Source of the DNA: Paulownia fortunei
Taxonomy: Eukaryota; Streptophyta; Magnoliopsida; Lamiales; Paulowniaceae
Length of the DNA: 64,000 nt
Assembly (NCBI GenBank): GCA_019321725.1
Contig: CM033110.1
Span: 8,239,278-8,303,277 of the forward strand
Direction: 5' to 3'
Shown here: one piece after another, positions 37,395 to 50,000 of the stretch
Layout: each line of letters opens with the position of its first letter
Numbering within the stretch: the first letter of the stretch is position 1
Program-made: the position numbers and the translations under genes
Notes under the pieces: generated by a model
What the model saw: only the letters and a program-made list of their open reading frames with translations
What the model was told of the DNA's origin: nothing
Database searches by the model: none

Positions 37395-38716
37395 TGGAAT
37401 ATGTAATGCAATATATGATAATATAAAACTTACTGGCGTGGCTGCGCTCCGCAAGTTCTAAGATCATGTACATGGATAGTCTACATAATCAAGACTTGGG
37501 CTCTAATACCACTCTGTAACACCCCTATCACTACACAACTATATATATTATATAACACTTTAAGAAAAGATAAATCACTTCTTACATGCACAACCCAGTT
37601 TAAAATACTTTCTCACACATATCATGTATATAGCAGGATCATTATTTATATAAAAGCACGACACCCACAACGACCACAATATTTACATACTTATTTATAG
37701 TAAAGTTTTAAAAATGAAATATAGTACCAGTCTAAAAATATAATACAATAGACTCAAAATATAACAAGCCAACAAAATAGCCCAACAGGTCATCATCCAT
37801 GTACACACTCCCTCAGACATCTGTAGGAGCTCCAACAGCCGCCCAGCCAGTAAAAGATGCTTCAAGCAACGTCGTACTCATCTACAATGCATAAACTATA
37901 TGAGCTAACGCTCAACAAGTAAAGATTATACATGTCAAAGAATAATCCACAATATCAAGTCATGCATCTCAAAATGCTATGCCCACAATGCAATTTTATG
38001 CATCAAAATATTTCTCTCAAAATTATTTCTTTCTTGGGCCCCTGACCAATGCTACTATCCCATATACCGAAAAAAAGCTCTGCAAATCGCCATAATCTAA
38101 TGGCCAATAATCATAAAAGCATACAAATCCATGCACACTCGTACGCATGCAAATCCATGCACGCAAACCTGCAAATCCATGCATACAACCATGCAAATCC
38201 ATGCATGCTTTGGTGCACTAGTAGTGGTCAGTAAAACATTTTTCTTTCTCAGAATCTTGCCGTGCAATGCAAGATTTATCACAATGCTTGTATATAATGC
38301 ATGCACGTGCCAATGCCCATGTAAATATGCTCAATGGACATGACTGACAGTAATGCATGCCCTCTGCTATGCACATATGATCTATAGTATTACATATAAA
38401 TCACACATTTACTATGTTTATACATTGTAGTTGCAAATAAATCTTTACTTACCTTTCACTTGGTTGGTGGCTTAGTCTAGATTTGTTTAGTATTCCTTTC
38501 CAACCTTAGATGTAAAATCACCTGTAATATTACCCAACATCGAACACCATTCCCAATTTGGCAAGTTGAAAGCACAAAATCTCATACTAAGACCTTAAAC
38601 ACCAAGCTATCTAGGTAACAATCAGGCTTTCACAAACTAAAACCCAATATAGTCCCTCAAATACCTTAATTTCTCATCTTAAATACATGTAAACATCATG
38701 TAATTGAAGTATTATC
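37395..38716 (-). mobile_element. Inverted leader, primer site and LTR tail within P
   Basis: On the minus strand this holds an LTR 3' half (38716-37515, ending GGGTGTTACA), a primer site complement (ggctctaatacca, 37499-37511) and leader sequence like that of M near 46340-46455. The LTR part is the reverse complement of 42104-43347 in the same element. The left breakpoint lies in atataattca, which occurs both in the LTR head (37385-37394) and in the M leader (about 46336), so about 10 bp of microhomology marks the junction. Confidence 0.85.
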
Positions 38717-39610
38717 TCTGGGTAACATCAACTGAAAATAAAGGAAGAGGATATCCCCAAGACGGCATTTAGTACAAGATATGGGCACTATGAATTTTTG
38801 GTGATGTCGTTCGGATTGATTAACGCTCCAACAATATTCATGGATATGATGAAGAGAATGTTTAAGGAGTTTCTGGATAAATTTGTTATTATGTTCATCG
38901 ATGACATTCTAGTTTACTCTAGAACTAAAGAAGAGCATGCCGCATATTTAACACAAGTACTAGAGGTCCTGAAAGTGAAGCAGTTATACACCAAATTCAA
39001 GAAATGCGAGTTCTGGTTGGATCACGTGGTATTCCTGGGACATGTTATATCAGTAGATCCAAGTAAAGTTGAAGCTATCAACAACTGGATGCAACCTACT
39101 AATCCTTCAGAGGTGTGCAGTTTTTTGGGTTTAGCTGGATATTACCGAAGATTTGTGGAGGGGTTCTCCAAAATTGCTATGCCATTGGCACAATTAACCA
39201 AAAAAGGGGTGATGTTTAGATGGACAGATATGTGTGAGCGAAGTTTCCAGGAGCTGAAAAAGAGGTTGACTTCAGCACCTATTCTCTCAATTCCATCAAG
39301 TACTGGAGGATTCGTAATTTACAGTGACGCATTGAAGAATGGATTAGGATGTGTACTGATGCAGAATGGTAAAGTAATTGTGTATGTGTCCAGGAAACTT
39401 AAAGAGTACGAAAAGCATTACCCCACGTACGACTTAGAACTTGCTGTTGTAGTATTTGCGCTTAAAATATAGAGGCACTATTCATATGGTGAATGGTGCG
39501 AGATCTATACTGATCACAAGAGGCTCAAATACTTCTTCACACAGAAAGAGTGGAATATGCGGCAGCAAAGATAGCTAGAACTGGTAAAATATTATGATTG
39601 TGTGATCAAT
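38717..39610 (+). pseudogene. P reverse transcriptase (second half) and RNase H
   Basis: The frame enters in mid-RT at [18 protein letters not shown]. It is open from [14 protein letters not shown] (38798) to 39472, with catalytic centre [12 protein letters not shown] (about 38885-38920) and [16 protein letters not shown] (about 39130-39177). RNase H follows: [16 protein letters not shown] (about 39315-39362), [11 protein letters not shown] (about 39430-39462), a TAG stop at 39470, YTDHKRLKYFF (about 39508-39540) and VADALSRK (about 39635-39658). All four RNase H acidic positions are visible. It is the best-preserved Gypsy pol in the window but lacks the fingers half of RT. Confidence 0.9.
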
Positions 39611-40580
39611 TACCACCTCGGTAAAACCAATATTGTAGCTGATGCATTGAGCCGAAAATCCACACAAAGTACAATAGCTATGGCTTTAATTCAAAAACCG
39701 GAACTGAATGAGTTGCAGAAAATGAATATAGAGATTTTGCAGATAGGAGTAATAGAGGCAAAGTTGGCAGTCCTGATGCTTCAACGTACACTAATTGATA
39801 GGATCAAACAGGGATAGCAAGATGATGAATATCTCTTCAATATGAGAAAATATGTTGCTGCAGGGAAGTCTCCTGAATTTAAGATGACTCAGAATGATAT
39901 TTTACAATTTAGAGAGAGGTTTTGTGTGCCAAATATTGATAATAGCTATCAGACTAGTATTGGAATAGCTCCCTATGAAGCATTGTATGACAAAAAGTGT
40001 AGGTCTGTGATATACTGGGATGAAGTTGGTGAGAAGAAACTTTTAGGCCCAGATATGATTCGAGAGATGACAGAAGCCGTGTTACAAATTCGACAAAGAA
40101 TGCAAACTACCCAAAATTGGCAGAAAAGTTATGTAGATCGACGAAGAAGGTTGTTGGAGTTTGCAATAGGAGATCAAGTATTTTTGAAAGTAGCACCAAT
40201 GAAGGGCATCATGCAGTTTAGGAAGAAAGAAAAATTGAGTCCCAGATACATTGGCCCATTCTCGGTGATTGAAACAATTGGTGATGTTTCTTGTAGACTG
40301 GATCTGCCAATATCTATGTCCCAAATACACAATGTAGTTCATGTGTCTATGCTAAGGAAATATATAGCTAATCCCTCTCACATTTTGAAGAATGAACTAG
40401 TGGAATTAAAGGCAGTTTTGAGCTACGAAGAAAAGCCTGTATAGATTTTGTTACGAGAAGTGAAGCAACTAAGAAATAAATAGATTCCATTGGTTAAAGT
40501 GTTATGGAGAAACCAATTGGTAGAAGAGGCTACTTGGGAAAGAGAGGACGAAATGAGAACTAAGTATCCTAAACTTTTTT
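39602..40580 (+). pseudogene. P integrase remnant with catalytic core deleted, plus chromodomain
   Basis: After VADALSRKSTQS (39635-39670) and a stop at 39817, a 200-codon frame (39842-40444) reads FRERFCVPN and then, without a frame break, NSYQTSIGIAPYEALYD (about 39940-39990). In the family these blocks are some 240 residues apart, separated by the zinc-binding region and the DDE core. Both are missing here. The C-terminal part is intact: GEKKLLGPDMIREM, KLSPRYIGPFSVIE (40235-40275) and VHVSMLRKYIANPSH (about 40337-40380). After a stop (40442) the chromodomain-like VEEATWEREDEM follows (about 40520-40557). Integration could not be catalysed. Confidence 0.9.
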
Positions 40581-40625
40581 GGTAAGTGAAATTTCGGGGA
40601 CGAAATTTTTATAAGGAGGGGAGGA
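40581..40625 (+). other. P end of pol and polypurine tract
   Basis: The palindrome-like gaaatttcggggacgaaatt (40588-40607) and then aaggaggggagga (40613-40625) lie immediately before the 3' LTR. Both are typical of Tekay/Del-type elements. The purine tract primes plus-strand DNA synthesis. Confidence 0.85.
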
Positions 40626-43347
40626 TGTGATACCGAGCCTCTTACTACTCACATGGCCAAATATGATTCATGCATTACATATTAATTGCGTTCTATTTGC
40701 ATTGATATGACATCATATAATTCATTTTATTTTATACGGCGTTCTTAATCATTAAACTTAATTTTGAACCTCTCTCATGGTATTGATTATCGAATCCCCT
40801 AACCTAAGTGGTTGATTTTATATTGAGATAAGAAGAAATTTAGGTATCAATATAGTGAATAGTGCTAGGTTACACGTGGTAACCTTAGGAGTTCGAAAGG
40901 TGTCACTGAAAAGTTTATAGAAAGTGAGTCGGTTCGATCATGAATTTTAATATTATATATATATTTAAATCATACACTTGGGACAACTAGACATACAATA
41001 CTATAATTTAAATTTTATATAACTAGTTTCATAGTTTTGTAAGACTATCGATGCACAAACTTATCAATCGGGCAAGAACCGATCATTTTTCGGGTGAAGA
41101 ACCTAATGAACGGACATAGGAATTAGCTACGGGAATGAATGGTCATGAAGATAGGTTGCAACAAAATAAGAATATGTGAGACACACAATATTAGGGCTGC
41201 AAGATAAGGGAAAAAATCAGATATACCATTACATGCCACCGCAAGCTTATGCCAACTCATGCTTAGACTTATCAAGCTAGCACCTCAACCTATTCTTCAC
41301 TCTTAAGCTAACAGCTACAACTTGAACCTTATTCTAAACCATTTAAGCTTCTAAATACATGTAAAAATCTCTATAAATAGGTCCTAAGTGATTCCAACCA
41401 AAAAAGGAGGCAAAACAAGCAAAGGGAAGGAGAAATAACTAAGTTCAAGTAGAAAACTGTGCAAGGTGAGCTTAACCTACTGGTTTGGCATGACTTTTAC
41501 ATTTATTTTGAGGTTTATTGGCTTATTAAGATTTGAATATTATTTATAAATGTGTTAGAATGTTATTAGATAGTCTTTGATGCATAAAGAAAGGGTTTGT
41601 GGTTGGAAATATTTGATAGAAAACACTTGTGCTAGAAACTGACACCTTGCTGTTTTCTTGTGTTTTAGGCTTCAAAAGTGTATGGTATGTTGAATAAAAC
41701 CTGTAATTATCATCATATACATGTTTATATATGGGTTAAGAGTATTGGAATAAATTTTCATCGGTTAGAAATTGAAATTGGGCATGATATTGAAGAAAAC
41801 ACTCAAAACTGCCAAAGTAAGAATATCTGTTCTGGTGTGCTGTGAAGGGGACTGAATTAAAGGACCTAGACCCATGTGTTTTGGAAACTTTATGGCATGG
41901 TTATATTTGTCTACATGTTATCTAAGTGTGGTAAAAATATAGAGTGAATAAATATTTCTAAGGATGTCAAAATGTCTATGAAACCTAATGTGGCAGCAAG
42001 GAAATTATAGGTGAAAATCAGTCCCATTTAATAACTTAGTATGTTTCAGCCTAAACATGTTGCTATTGAGTTCTAACAATTAGGTACATGCTATTAAAGT
42101 GATAATACTTCAATTACATGATGTTTACATGTATTTAAGATGAGAAATTAAGGTATTTGAGGGACTATATTGGGTTCTAGTTTGTGAAAGCCTGATTGTT
42201 ACCTAGATAGTTTGGTGTTTAAGGTCTTAGTATGAGATTTTATGCTTTCAACTTGCCAAATTGGGAATGGTGTTTGATATTGGGTAATATTATAGGCGAT
42301 GTTACATCTAAAGTTAGAGAGGAATACTAAACAAATCTAAACAAAGCCACCAACCAAGTGAAAGGTAAGTAAAGATTCATTTGCAACTACAATGCATAGA
42401 CATAGTAAATGTGTGATTTATATGTGCATAGCAGAGGGCACGCATTACTGTCATTCATGTCCATTGAGCATATATACATGGGCATTGGCACGTGCATGCA
42501 TCATATACAAGCATTGTGATAAATCTTGCATTGTACGACATGATTCTGAGGAAGGAAAATATTTTACTGACCACTACTAGTACACCAAAGCATGCATGGA
42601 TTTGCAAGTTTGCGTGCATGGATTTGCAAGTTTGCGTGCATGGATTTGCATGTTCGCATGCATGGATTTGCATGCGTACGAGTGTGCATGGATTTGTATG
42701 TTTTTATGATTATTGGCCATTGGATTATGGCGATGTGCAGAGCTCTTTTTCGGTGCATGGGATAGTAGCATTGGTCAAGGGCCAAGAAATAAATGATTTT
42801 GAGAGAAATATTTTGATGCATAAAATTGCATTGTGGGCATAACATTTTGAGATGCATGACTTGATATTGCGGATTATTCTTTGACATGCATAATCTTTAC
42901 TTGCTGAGCGTTAGCTCATATAGTTTATGCATTGTAAGTGAGTACGAAAATGCTTGAAGTATCTTTTACTGGTCGAGCAGCTGTTGGAGCTCCTGCAGGT
43001 GTCTGAGAGAGTGTGTACATAGATGACGACCTGCTGGGCTATTTTGTTGGCTTGTTATATTTTGAGTCTGTTGTATTATATTTTTAGACTGGTACTATAT
43101 TTCGTTTTTAAAACTTTACTATAAATAAGTATGTAAATATTGTGGTCGTTGTGGGTGTTGTGCTTTTATATAAATATTGATCCTTCTATATACATAACAT
43201 GTGTAAGAAAGTATTTTAAACAGGTTTGTGCATGTAAGAAGTGATTTATCTTTTCTTAAAGTGTTGAAAAAAAATCTCCTATGCATACAGGGTCTATCAT
43301 GTCAAATTATATAATATATATGGTTGTGTAGTGATCGGGGTGTTACA
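40626..43347 (+). mobile_element. P 3' LTR, full length (2722 bp)
   Basis: It begins tgtgataccgagcctctta and ends gatcggggtgttaca, next to the aatat duplication. It shares blocks with the M LTRs, for example gaagtattat/ataatacttc near 42104 and the gtaagtaaagat segment near 42366, but ends in GTTACA rather than TGACA, marking a sister family. It carries the 22-bp minisatellite at 42591-42700. Confidence 0.93.
42591..42700 (+). repeat. 22-bp minisatellite inside the P LTR
   Basis: Five copies of a unit close to gtgcatggatttgcaagttt plus gc start near 42591, 42613, 42635, 42657 and 42682. The inverted LTR tail has the complementary array at about 38110-38205, with some different variants. Several overlapping open frames rich in Met, His, Ala and Cys on both strands here and around 38049-38343 are by-products of this repeat. 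Confidence 0.88.
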
Positions 43348-44695
43348 AATATCTTGGATTTGGTACATATAGTCTCTATTGGAATTGCAAAATACCTTCT
43401 CTGGTATTTGAAAATTAGAAGACTTCGGAGTATTATCTTTCATCATTTTAATAACATATTCATCAACTTGTTGTCCATGTTGAATTCTATCAATCAAAGT
43501 TAGTTGAAGTGTCAAAGCTGCAAATTTGGCCTCCACTAATCCCTGTTGTACAATCTCTACATCCATTTTATGTAGCTCCAGTAACTCTGGTTTCTGAGTT
43601 AAAGCTATAGCTGCGATAATTTGTGTTGATTTTTTGCTTAATGCATCAGCCACAATATTAGCCTTATTAGGATGATAGTTGATAGCACAATCATAATATT
43701 TCACCAACTCCAACCATCTTCATTGTCACATATTTAACTCTTTTTGGGTGAAGAAATATTTTAAACTCTTGTGATCAGTATATATCTCATATCGTTGACC
43801 ATACAAATAATGTCTCCATATCTTAAGTGCAAACACTACTGCAGCAAGCTCTAAATCATGTGTAAGATAATTCTTTCCATACTCTTTATGCTGTCTGGAT
43901 GCCTATGCAACTACATTGCCATTTTGCATTAATACACATCCCAACCCATTTTTCGAAGCATATATTCCTGCTCCTAATATTACATGTCCTAGAAATACCA
44001 GTCGATATAATCAAAATTCACATTTCTTAAAAGCATATAGTTGTTTCTCTTTCAAAACCTCTAAAACCATTCTTAGATGTTGACCATGCTCTTCTTTTGT
44101 GTGCTAAAATAAATCAGGATAACATCAATAAATACAATAACAAATCTATCAAGAAATTTTTTAAATATCAAGTTCATCAAATCCATAAAAGCTACTGGAG
44201 CATTTGACAACCCAAACGAGATCACCAAAAATTCATAATGTCATATCTCATGTTGAATGTTGTCTTGGTGATTTCATCCTCTTTTATTTTTAGTTGATGG
44301 TACCCAGATCGAAGATCAATTTTTGAAAATATAGATGTACCTTGGAGCTGATCAAATAAATCTTCTATTCTAGGCAGAGGATACTTATTCTTGATTATAA
44401 CTTTATTTAACTCTCAATAGTCTATATATAGTCGCATTGTACCATCTTTCTTACGTACAAATAGAATTGGTGCACCCCATGGTGAAAAGCTAGGTTTGAT
44501 AAAACCTTTATCCAATAATTTCTGTGTTTGTATCTTCAATTCTTTCAACTCAGCTAGTGTCATTCGGTATGGAGCTTTAGATATTGGAGCTGTTCTTGGA
44601 TTTAGTTCAATGACAAACTCTATCTCACGGTCTGGCGGTAATCCAAGAAGATCATCAAGAAATACTTCTGGATACTCCCACATAATTGGCACTTC
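43348..44695 (-). pseudogene. Block M reverse transcriptase and RNase H
   Basis: From right, the minus strand reads [20 protein letters not shown] (44692-44633), [45 protein letters not shown] (about 44515-44455) and [13 protein letters not shown], then [20 protein letters not shown] (about 44365-44305), [11 protein letters not shown] and, near 44150-44110, [12 protein letters not shown]. The catalytic pair FIDD reads FIDV, so one essential aspartate is lost. RNase H lies at 43990-43660, ending ANIVADALSKKSTQ. The last open stretch (43713-43353) leads into the integrase and is cut by P. Stops occur in the middle part. Confidence 0.88.
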
Positions 44696-44769
44696 ATTAA
44701 GGATTGGATGTTGTTGTTCTTCAATGCCATAACACTCACCAAATATCCCTCATAGCTACTATCCAATAA

Positions 44770-45165
44770 TCTTTATGCTTTTAATGCTGATATAATCGGG
44801 AATTTGAAGCTTTTTATGATTCCAATAAAGGTGAACGGTTCCTCTCCAGGAAATTGAAAAGTCATTGTCTTTCTCTGACAATCTATAGTAGCATGATAAT
44901 TTGACAAACAATCCATACACAAAATCATATCATAGTCATTCATGGCCAATACAATTAAATCAACGTAGAGTTTTTTTATTTTCAATGGGAATAACACAAT
45001 CTCTTAAAACATAGTTAGTTTATTTTGAATCTCCAGAAGGAATTATCACATTGTAACTGACCTCAACAGTATTAGGTACCCTACCCAGCCTCTTCACATA
45101 CTCAGTGGATATAAATGAGTATGTAGCTCCAAAATCAAATAATAAAAATGATTGAATAATAAAAA
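44770..45165 (-). pseudogene. Block M aspartic protease
   Basis: The minus strand reads FLLFDFGATYSFI (about 45150-45112), holding the DFGAT active site, then YVKRLGRVPNTVEV, and in the open part (44997-44773) IKKLYVDLIVLAMNDYDMIL and CMDCLSNYHATIDCQ. This matches the Gypsy protease (in family: DSGATHSFI, DLIVLDMxDFDVILGMDWL). The active site looks retained, but stops occur between the parts. Confidence 0.85.
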
Positions 45166-45499
45166 AGAGAAATTACCTGTTACCTTGATCGGTTTGCCTC
45201 AACATCTGATCCAGCGATGGTAAAGACTCTAACTGTCACTTTTCTTTATCATGTTGGATTTAGATTATCTGGGCACTGTCAATATGTCCGATCTTCCTGC
45301 ACACAAAGTAGGTTCTAGTCTCTGCAGGGCAGACTCTACTATGCTAATCACCATATTTAGGGCAAGAAAATTATGACATCGATGCTTTACCTTGATCAAT
45401 CTTTGTACGCTTACTCTGATCCCACTGTTGTTGCACTTGTCTTAGTTGGAATTTAGATTTTTGATTCTGCATTTGAAATGGTCTCTTCTTTTTATTTCT

Positions 45500-46300
45500 A
45501 ACCCATCGCTGCCTTTGTCCTTACTTAAATTAGCGTCGAATCTCCTGAGCACGGGAAATTCTAAGTTCAGCTTGTTCTGCCACTAAAGCTCTTTCAAAAA
45601 TTTATGAGTTATGTCACTCCTTGGATTCCTGCCATAGTCACATCTCTATATAGATCTGATCTAAAGCCTTCAAGAAATCTTTCAACTTTTAATGCATCAG
45701 TATTGACCATATGTGTGATAAATCTAGACAGTTGTTCAAATTTATGCATGTATTCTCCAACTGTCATAGTTCCCTACCATATCTGTATAAATTCATTCAT
45801 CTTCATTGCACGTACTAGAGTTGTGAAGTATTTATTTCAAAACAACTCTTTGAATCTATCCCAAGTCATGATTGTGGTGTCTTCGATGCTCCTCGTTGTA
45901 TCCCACCAATGTCCAGCACTGCCTCAAGCATAAAGGATGCATATATCATTTTTTCTTCTTCTGAAACTCTACTGTATTAAAACATGTTTTCTAGAGTTCT
46001 CAACCAATCTTCTGCAGCTGTAGGATCTAATGCATCTTCAAACACTGGTGGGTTTAGTTTTCTGAATCTTTCCACAACTGTCTCCACCTATTCTACTCGC
46101 GGTTGTGGTTGAACCATTTCAGCTCTTGGTTGTCCACCCATATCCCTCTGCTGGTAAGTTGCTGAATTTGTTCTAATTGTCATTCAACAAACTCTGTAAG
46201 TCGATTAACGATAACATCACGATCATTATTCAGAATATGTATCTCTTCTCTTGGGTTCTGGCTCCACTACTACTTTCACCCATTGTTCTCACCATGACTG
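45500..46300 (-). pseudogene. Block M gag
   Basis: On the minus strand a likely start MGESSSGART near 46282 is followed, after shifts, by VVERFRKLNPPVFED (about 46083-46040), AAEDWLRTLENMF (about 46020-45985), TWDRFKELF (about 45870-45842), NKYFTTLVRAMKMNEF (about 45838-45792), TVGEYMHKFEQLSRFITHMV (about 45768-45708), ALKVERFLEGFRSDLYRDVT (about 45695-45640) and AEQAELRISRAQEIRR (about 45580-45540). This is the capsid domain of Tekay-type Gypsy elements. Several stops break it. A zinc knuckle would lie near 45300-45350 but is too eroded to confirm. Confidence 0.85.
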
Positions 46301-46455
46301 TAATACCATTTTTTTATAAATTGTTTTATAAAAATGGCCAATATAATTCATGAAATATATAATGCATTATAACATAAAATAAAACTTACTGCCATAGCTA
46401 TGCTCCACAAGTTTCAAGATCAAGTACATGGACAGTCTACAGAATCAAGACTTGG

Positions 46456-46467
46456 GCTCTGATACCA
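46456..46467 (-). other. Block M primer binding site (tRNA-iMet type)
   Basis: gctctgatacca on plus is TGGTATCAGAGC on minus, three bases inside the LTR at 46471. It shows that this LTR served as the 5' LTR for the internal region to its left. Confidence 0.92.
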
Positions 46468-47054
46468 CTCTGTCACAACCTTCCAAAACTATGTATACAT
46501 ATATATAGAAACAACCTGTGCAATATAGTTTGTGTCTGTATGTATATGTATGTATAACTTTTTTATTTCTAGCTAATTAGTTTGACAAAACACTGATAAA
46601 AGTAAAGTGCTTTCACATCATGTAACACTGTATATACATAGATAGTTATTTGAACAATAACACGGTCTATCAAAATCATCACAAACTCAGACTTATTTAC
46701 AATGAAGTTTTAAAAGTGATATACAGGATAAGGTCACTAATGACCATAAAATCAAAACACAACCCATAAAATAGCCCAACAGATCGTCATCCACGTATAT
46801 TGATCTTTGAAAGCCTATAGAAGCTCCATTACCAACCCAATAAACCAGAGGTTTCAAGTCTCACCATGCTCACCTATAATATATGAACTGCATGAGCTAA
46901 TGCTCAATAAGTGAAAATCATGCATACCAAGAGTATTTTATAAAATCTCATATAACTTATCTCTAAGATATGATGCTAGAACTGTATCATATTTGAGTAC
47001 TCATAAATCAAAGAGTTTTTTTTTTCAAAATCACTTTATTTTATTGGGCCCTTG

Positions 47055-50000
47055 TGTAACACCCCCACCACTAAATATAGATATTCATATAACAATAATT
47101 TTGACAAGGTAGCACATGTGTGTGCATGTGTATATATATATATTTTGTCAACTGTAGCACTTTGAAAAACAGTAAAAGTGTTTTCTCACATATAACCCTA
47201 TAAATAGAAAAAATCACCGTTTATATAAAAAACACTAACACCCGTCACAATCACGCTATTCCCAAACATATTTACTATAAGATTTCAAGAGTTGTATAGA
47301 ACACGATATCCCAAAGTTATAATACGATAGACTCAAAAATCAAAATAATAGCTTATACTTTCGGAAGAAGTAAGAATATTTTGCATCTTGTAACCCTTTA
47401 TATATAGATAACAATTTACACAATAATAATGATTGTAAAAATTAGAATATGCCCAAAACACAACCCATTAGGTCCTCATCCATGTACAGTTATCCTCAGA
47501 AGCCTCTAGGACCTCCAACAACCAGCCCAGTAAGCCTCAGAGTCTCAGGTATCACCATGCTTATCTACAATGCATTAACTACATGAACTAACACTTAGTA
47601 AGTGAAAATCATGCATGCTGAAGAGATAATCTAACATATATGCGATGCATCTCTATGAAATCATGCCAGGAATGCAAGCTCCTGAACATAAACAGTTCAT
47701 TCAAAATCATTTTCCATCACTGGGCCCTTAGCCTACCTACTATGCACCGGATAGAGCTCTAAAAAATATCAATAATCACATGGCCATAAATAAATTGACT
47801 CAGTCCAGGGGCCATCTCTTGGGATCACCAGAGGTCCACCCCTGTCTTCCCTTGTGATTCTCCAAAAGTCTTCCCACCGATGGAGTCAATAAGGGCACAG
47901 TCAAGTGGTCTACCCTCTCGTGACCACCAGAGGCATACCCCCTGTCAACCCCTATGATCCTCCGAGAAGTAACACTCGCGGTACCCTAAAATATCACATA
48001 AGCATGCCTTGTATGCCTCGGTACACTAGTAGTGGCCAACCAAAATATTTTATTTCTGAAAATCATGTCTCAAATCATATCGTGCATGCAAGAACCTCAA
48101 CTATACTCATATGTCGTGCATGCACATGCAAATACTCATGAATGGTATGTTCAATATGAAATGCAAGTAACTTGCTCTCAACATGTTTAAAGAATCATAA
48201 ACATGATAAGGTACATACTATACTTGTCATCCAATCAATTTAAATATCATCAACACATTAGGTAAAAATGCTTCAAGACATACTATGTTCATGCATTGTA
48301 GTTGCAAATGAATTTTCACTTACCTTTGATCTGATGTGTGTTACTTCTAGATTTTTTAAGTATTGCTCCCCAACCCTACATGTGAAATAATCTGTAAAAA
48401 TACAAGATATCAATCACCAACCTCAATTAACAAGTTATTATACCTAATGTAGTATAAAGATCTTGAATCTCAATTTAATTAAACAACCTTACCACTTAGA
48501 AATTATAACCAAATACAACCTTCTACGCACCTTTGTTCCACATCTTAAATGTATACTAACCTCACTTAATTGATGTATTATAACTCTTATAACATCCCCC
48601 TAAAATTTAGGGATCAAATTAACCACATCTATATTGGAATATGTTAATTAACCAAATGGGACAGATTCACAACTTCACATTTTCTTGCTGCCACATTAAT
48701 TTGCATGATATTTTTGATACCCTTAGACATATTCATTCACTCCTAAATTTTTATCACACTTAGATAACATAAAAAAAATGTAACCATGTCATAGAATGGC
48801 TAAAACTCATCGATATAGCTTCCCAAGTTCAGCTCCCTTCACAGCATACTAAAAAGATTTTTCCTACCATGACAGTTTTGCGCACTTCATGACATTAATA
48901 GTTTTGGCACCGTTAAGTATATTCAATCACTCCAAAACTCTCACCACATTTAGATAACATATACAAAGAGACAACCAGGTCATATTATTGCCAAAACTAA
49001 TGGATTTAATGCTGTAAAACCAGTCCCCTTCACATAGGACATAATCCAAAATTCGATGGAGACAGTTCTGAGCATCTCTTTAATTATCATGCCATATTTT
49101 GATTTCTAACCAATGAAAATTTATTCCAATACTCTTAACTTATATATGAACATGTATATGATGATACCTACTGTTTTTATTCAACATACCATACACTTTT
49201 GAAGTGTAAATCACAAGAATACAGCAAGGTGACAGTTTCTAGCACAAGTGTTTTCTATCAAGTATTTGCAACCAAAAACCCTTTCTTTGTGCACCAATGC
49301 CTATCTAATAACATCATAACATATTTATAAATAATATTCAAATCTAAGCCAATAAACCACAAAATAAATCTGAAAGTCATGCCAAACCCGTAGGTTAAGC
49401 TCATATTTTCACAGTTTTCTATTTGAACTTGTTTATTTCTCCTCCCCTTTGCTTGTTTTGCCTCCTTTTTCGGTTAGAATCACTTAGGACCTGTTTAGAG
49501 AGCTTTTTATATGTATTTGGAAGCTGAAATGGTTCAGAAGAAGGTTCAAGTCATGGCTGTTAGCTTAAGAGTGAAGAATAAGTTGAGGTGCTAGCTTGAA
49601 AAGTCTAAGCATGAGGTGATATAAGCTTGACGTGGCATGTAGTGGTAAAATCTGATTTTTCCCCTTATCTTGGAGCTCTAATGTTGTGTGTCTCACCTAT
49701 TTTTATTTGATTGCAACCTATCTTAGTCACCATTCATGCCCATAGGTAATTCCTATGTCTGTTCATTCGATCTCCAAACCGATTGATATCTGATTGTTAA
49801 ATGATTGTCTAGTTTGTATTTCTAAAATTATATGTACATATGGACCTTGTATTATGACACTTAAATCACATTTTATCATGTACAATATCCCAAGTATGTT
49901 AATCCATGGATGTATATTTTTAAAACACCTCGATCTAATTAAATCGAATCAAATAAACTTACTAGTAACGACTTTAATACTTTCAAAATTATAGCGTATA

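Larger units (their letters stand above)
37295..43347 (+). mobile_element. Rearranged Tekay-type element P, with AATAT target duplication
   Basis: The insertion runs from tgtgatacccgagcc to cggggtgttaca, flanked by aatat at 37290-37294 and 43348-43352. It split the integrase region of M; the two sides rejoin in frame order. Inside are the first 100 bp of a 5' LTR, an inverted block (37395-38716), pol from mid-RT to the chromodomain (38717-40580), a polypurine tract and a full 3' LTR (40626-43347). Gag, protease and half of RT are absent, so it is non-autonomous. Confidence 0.93.

Noticed and set aside
42392..42887. Met/His-rich open frames on both strands near the P LTR minisatellite, with mirror frames at 38049-38343
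   Set aside because: They are translations of the 22-bp tandem repeat in different phases, inside an LTR.
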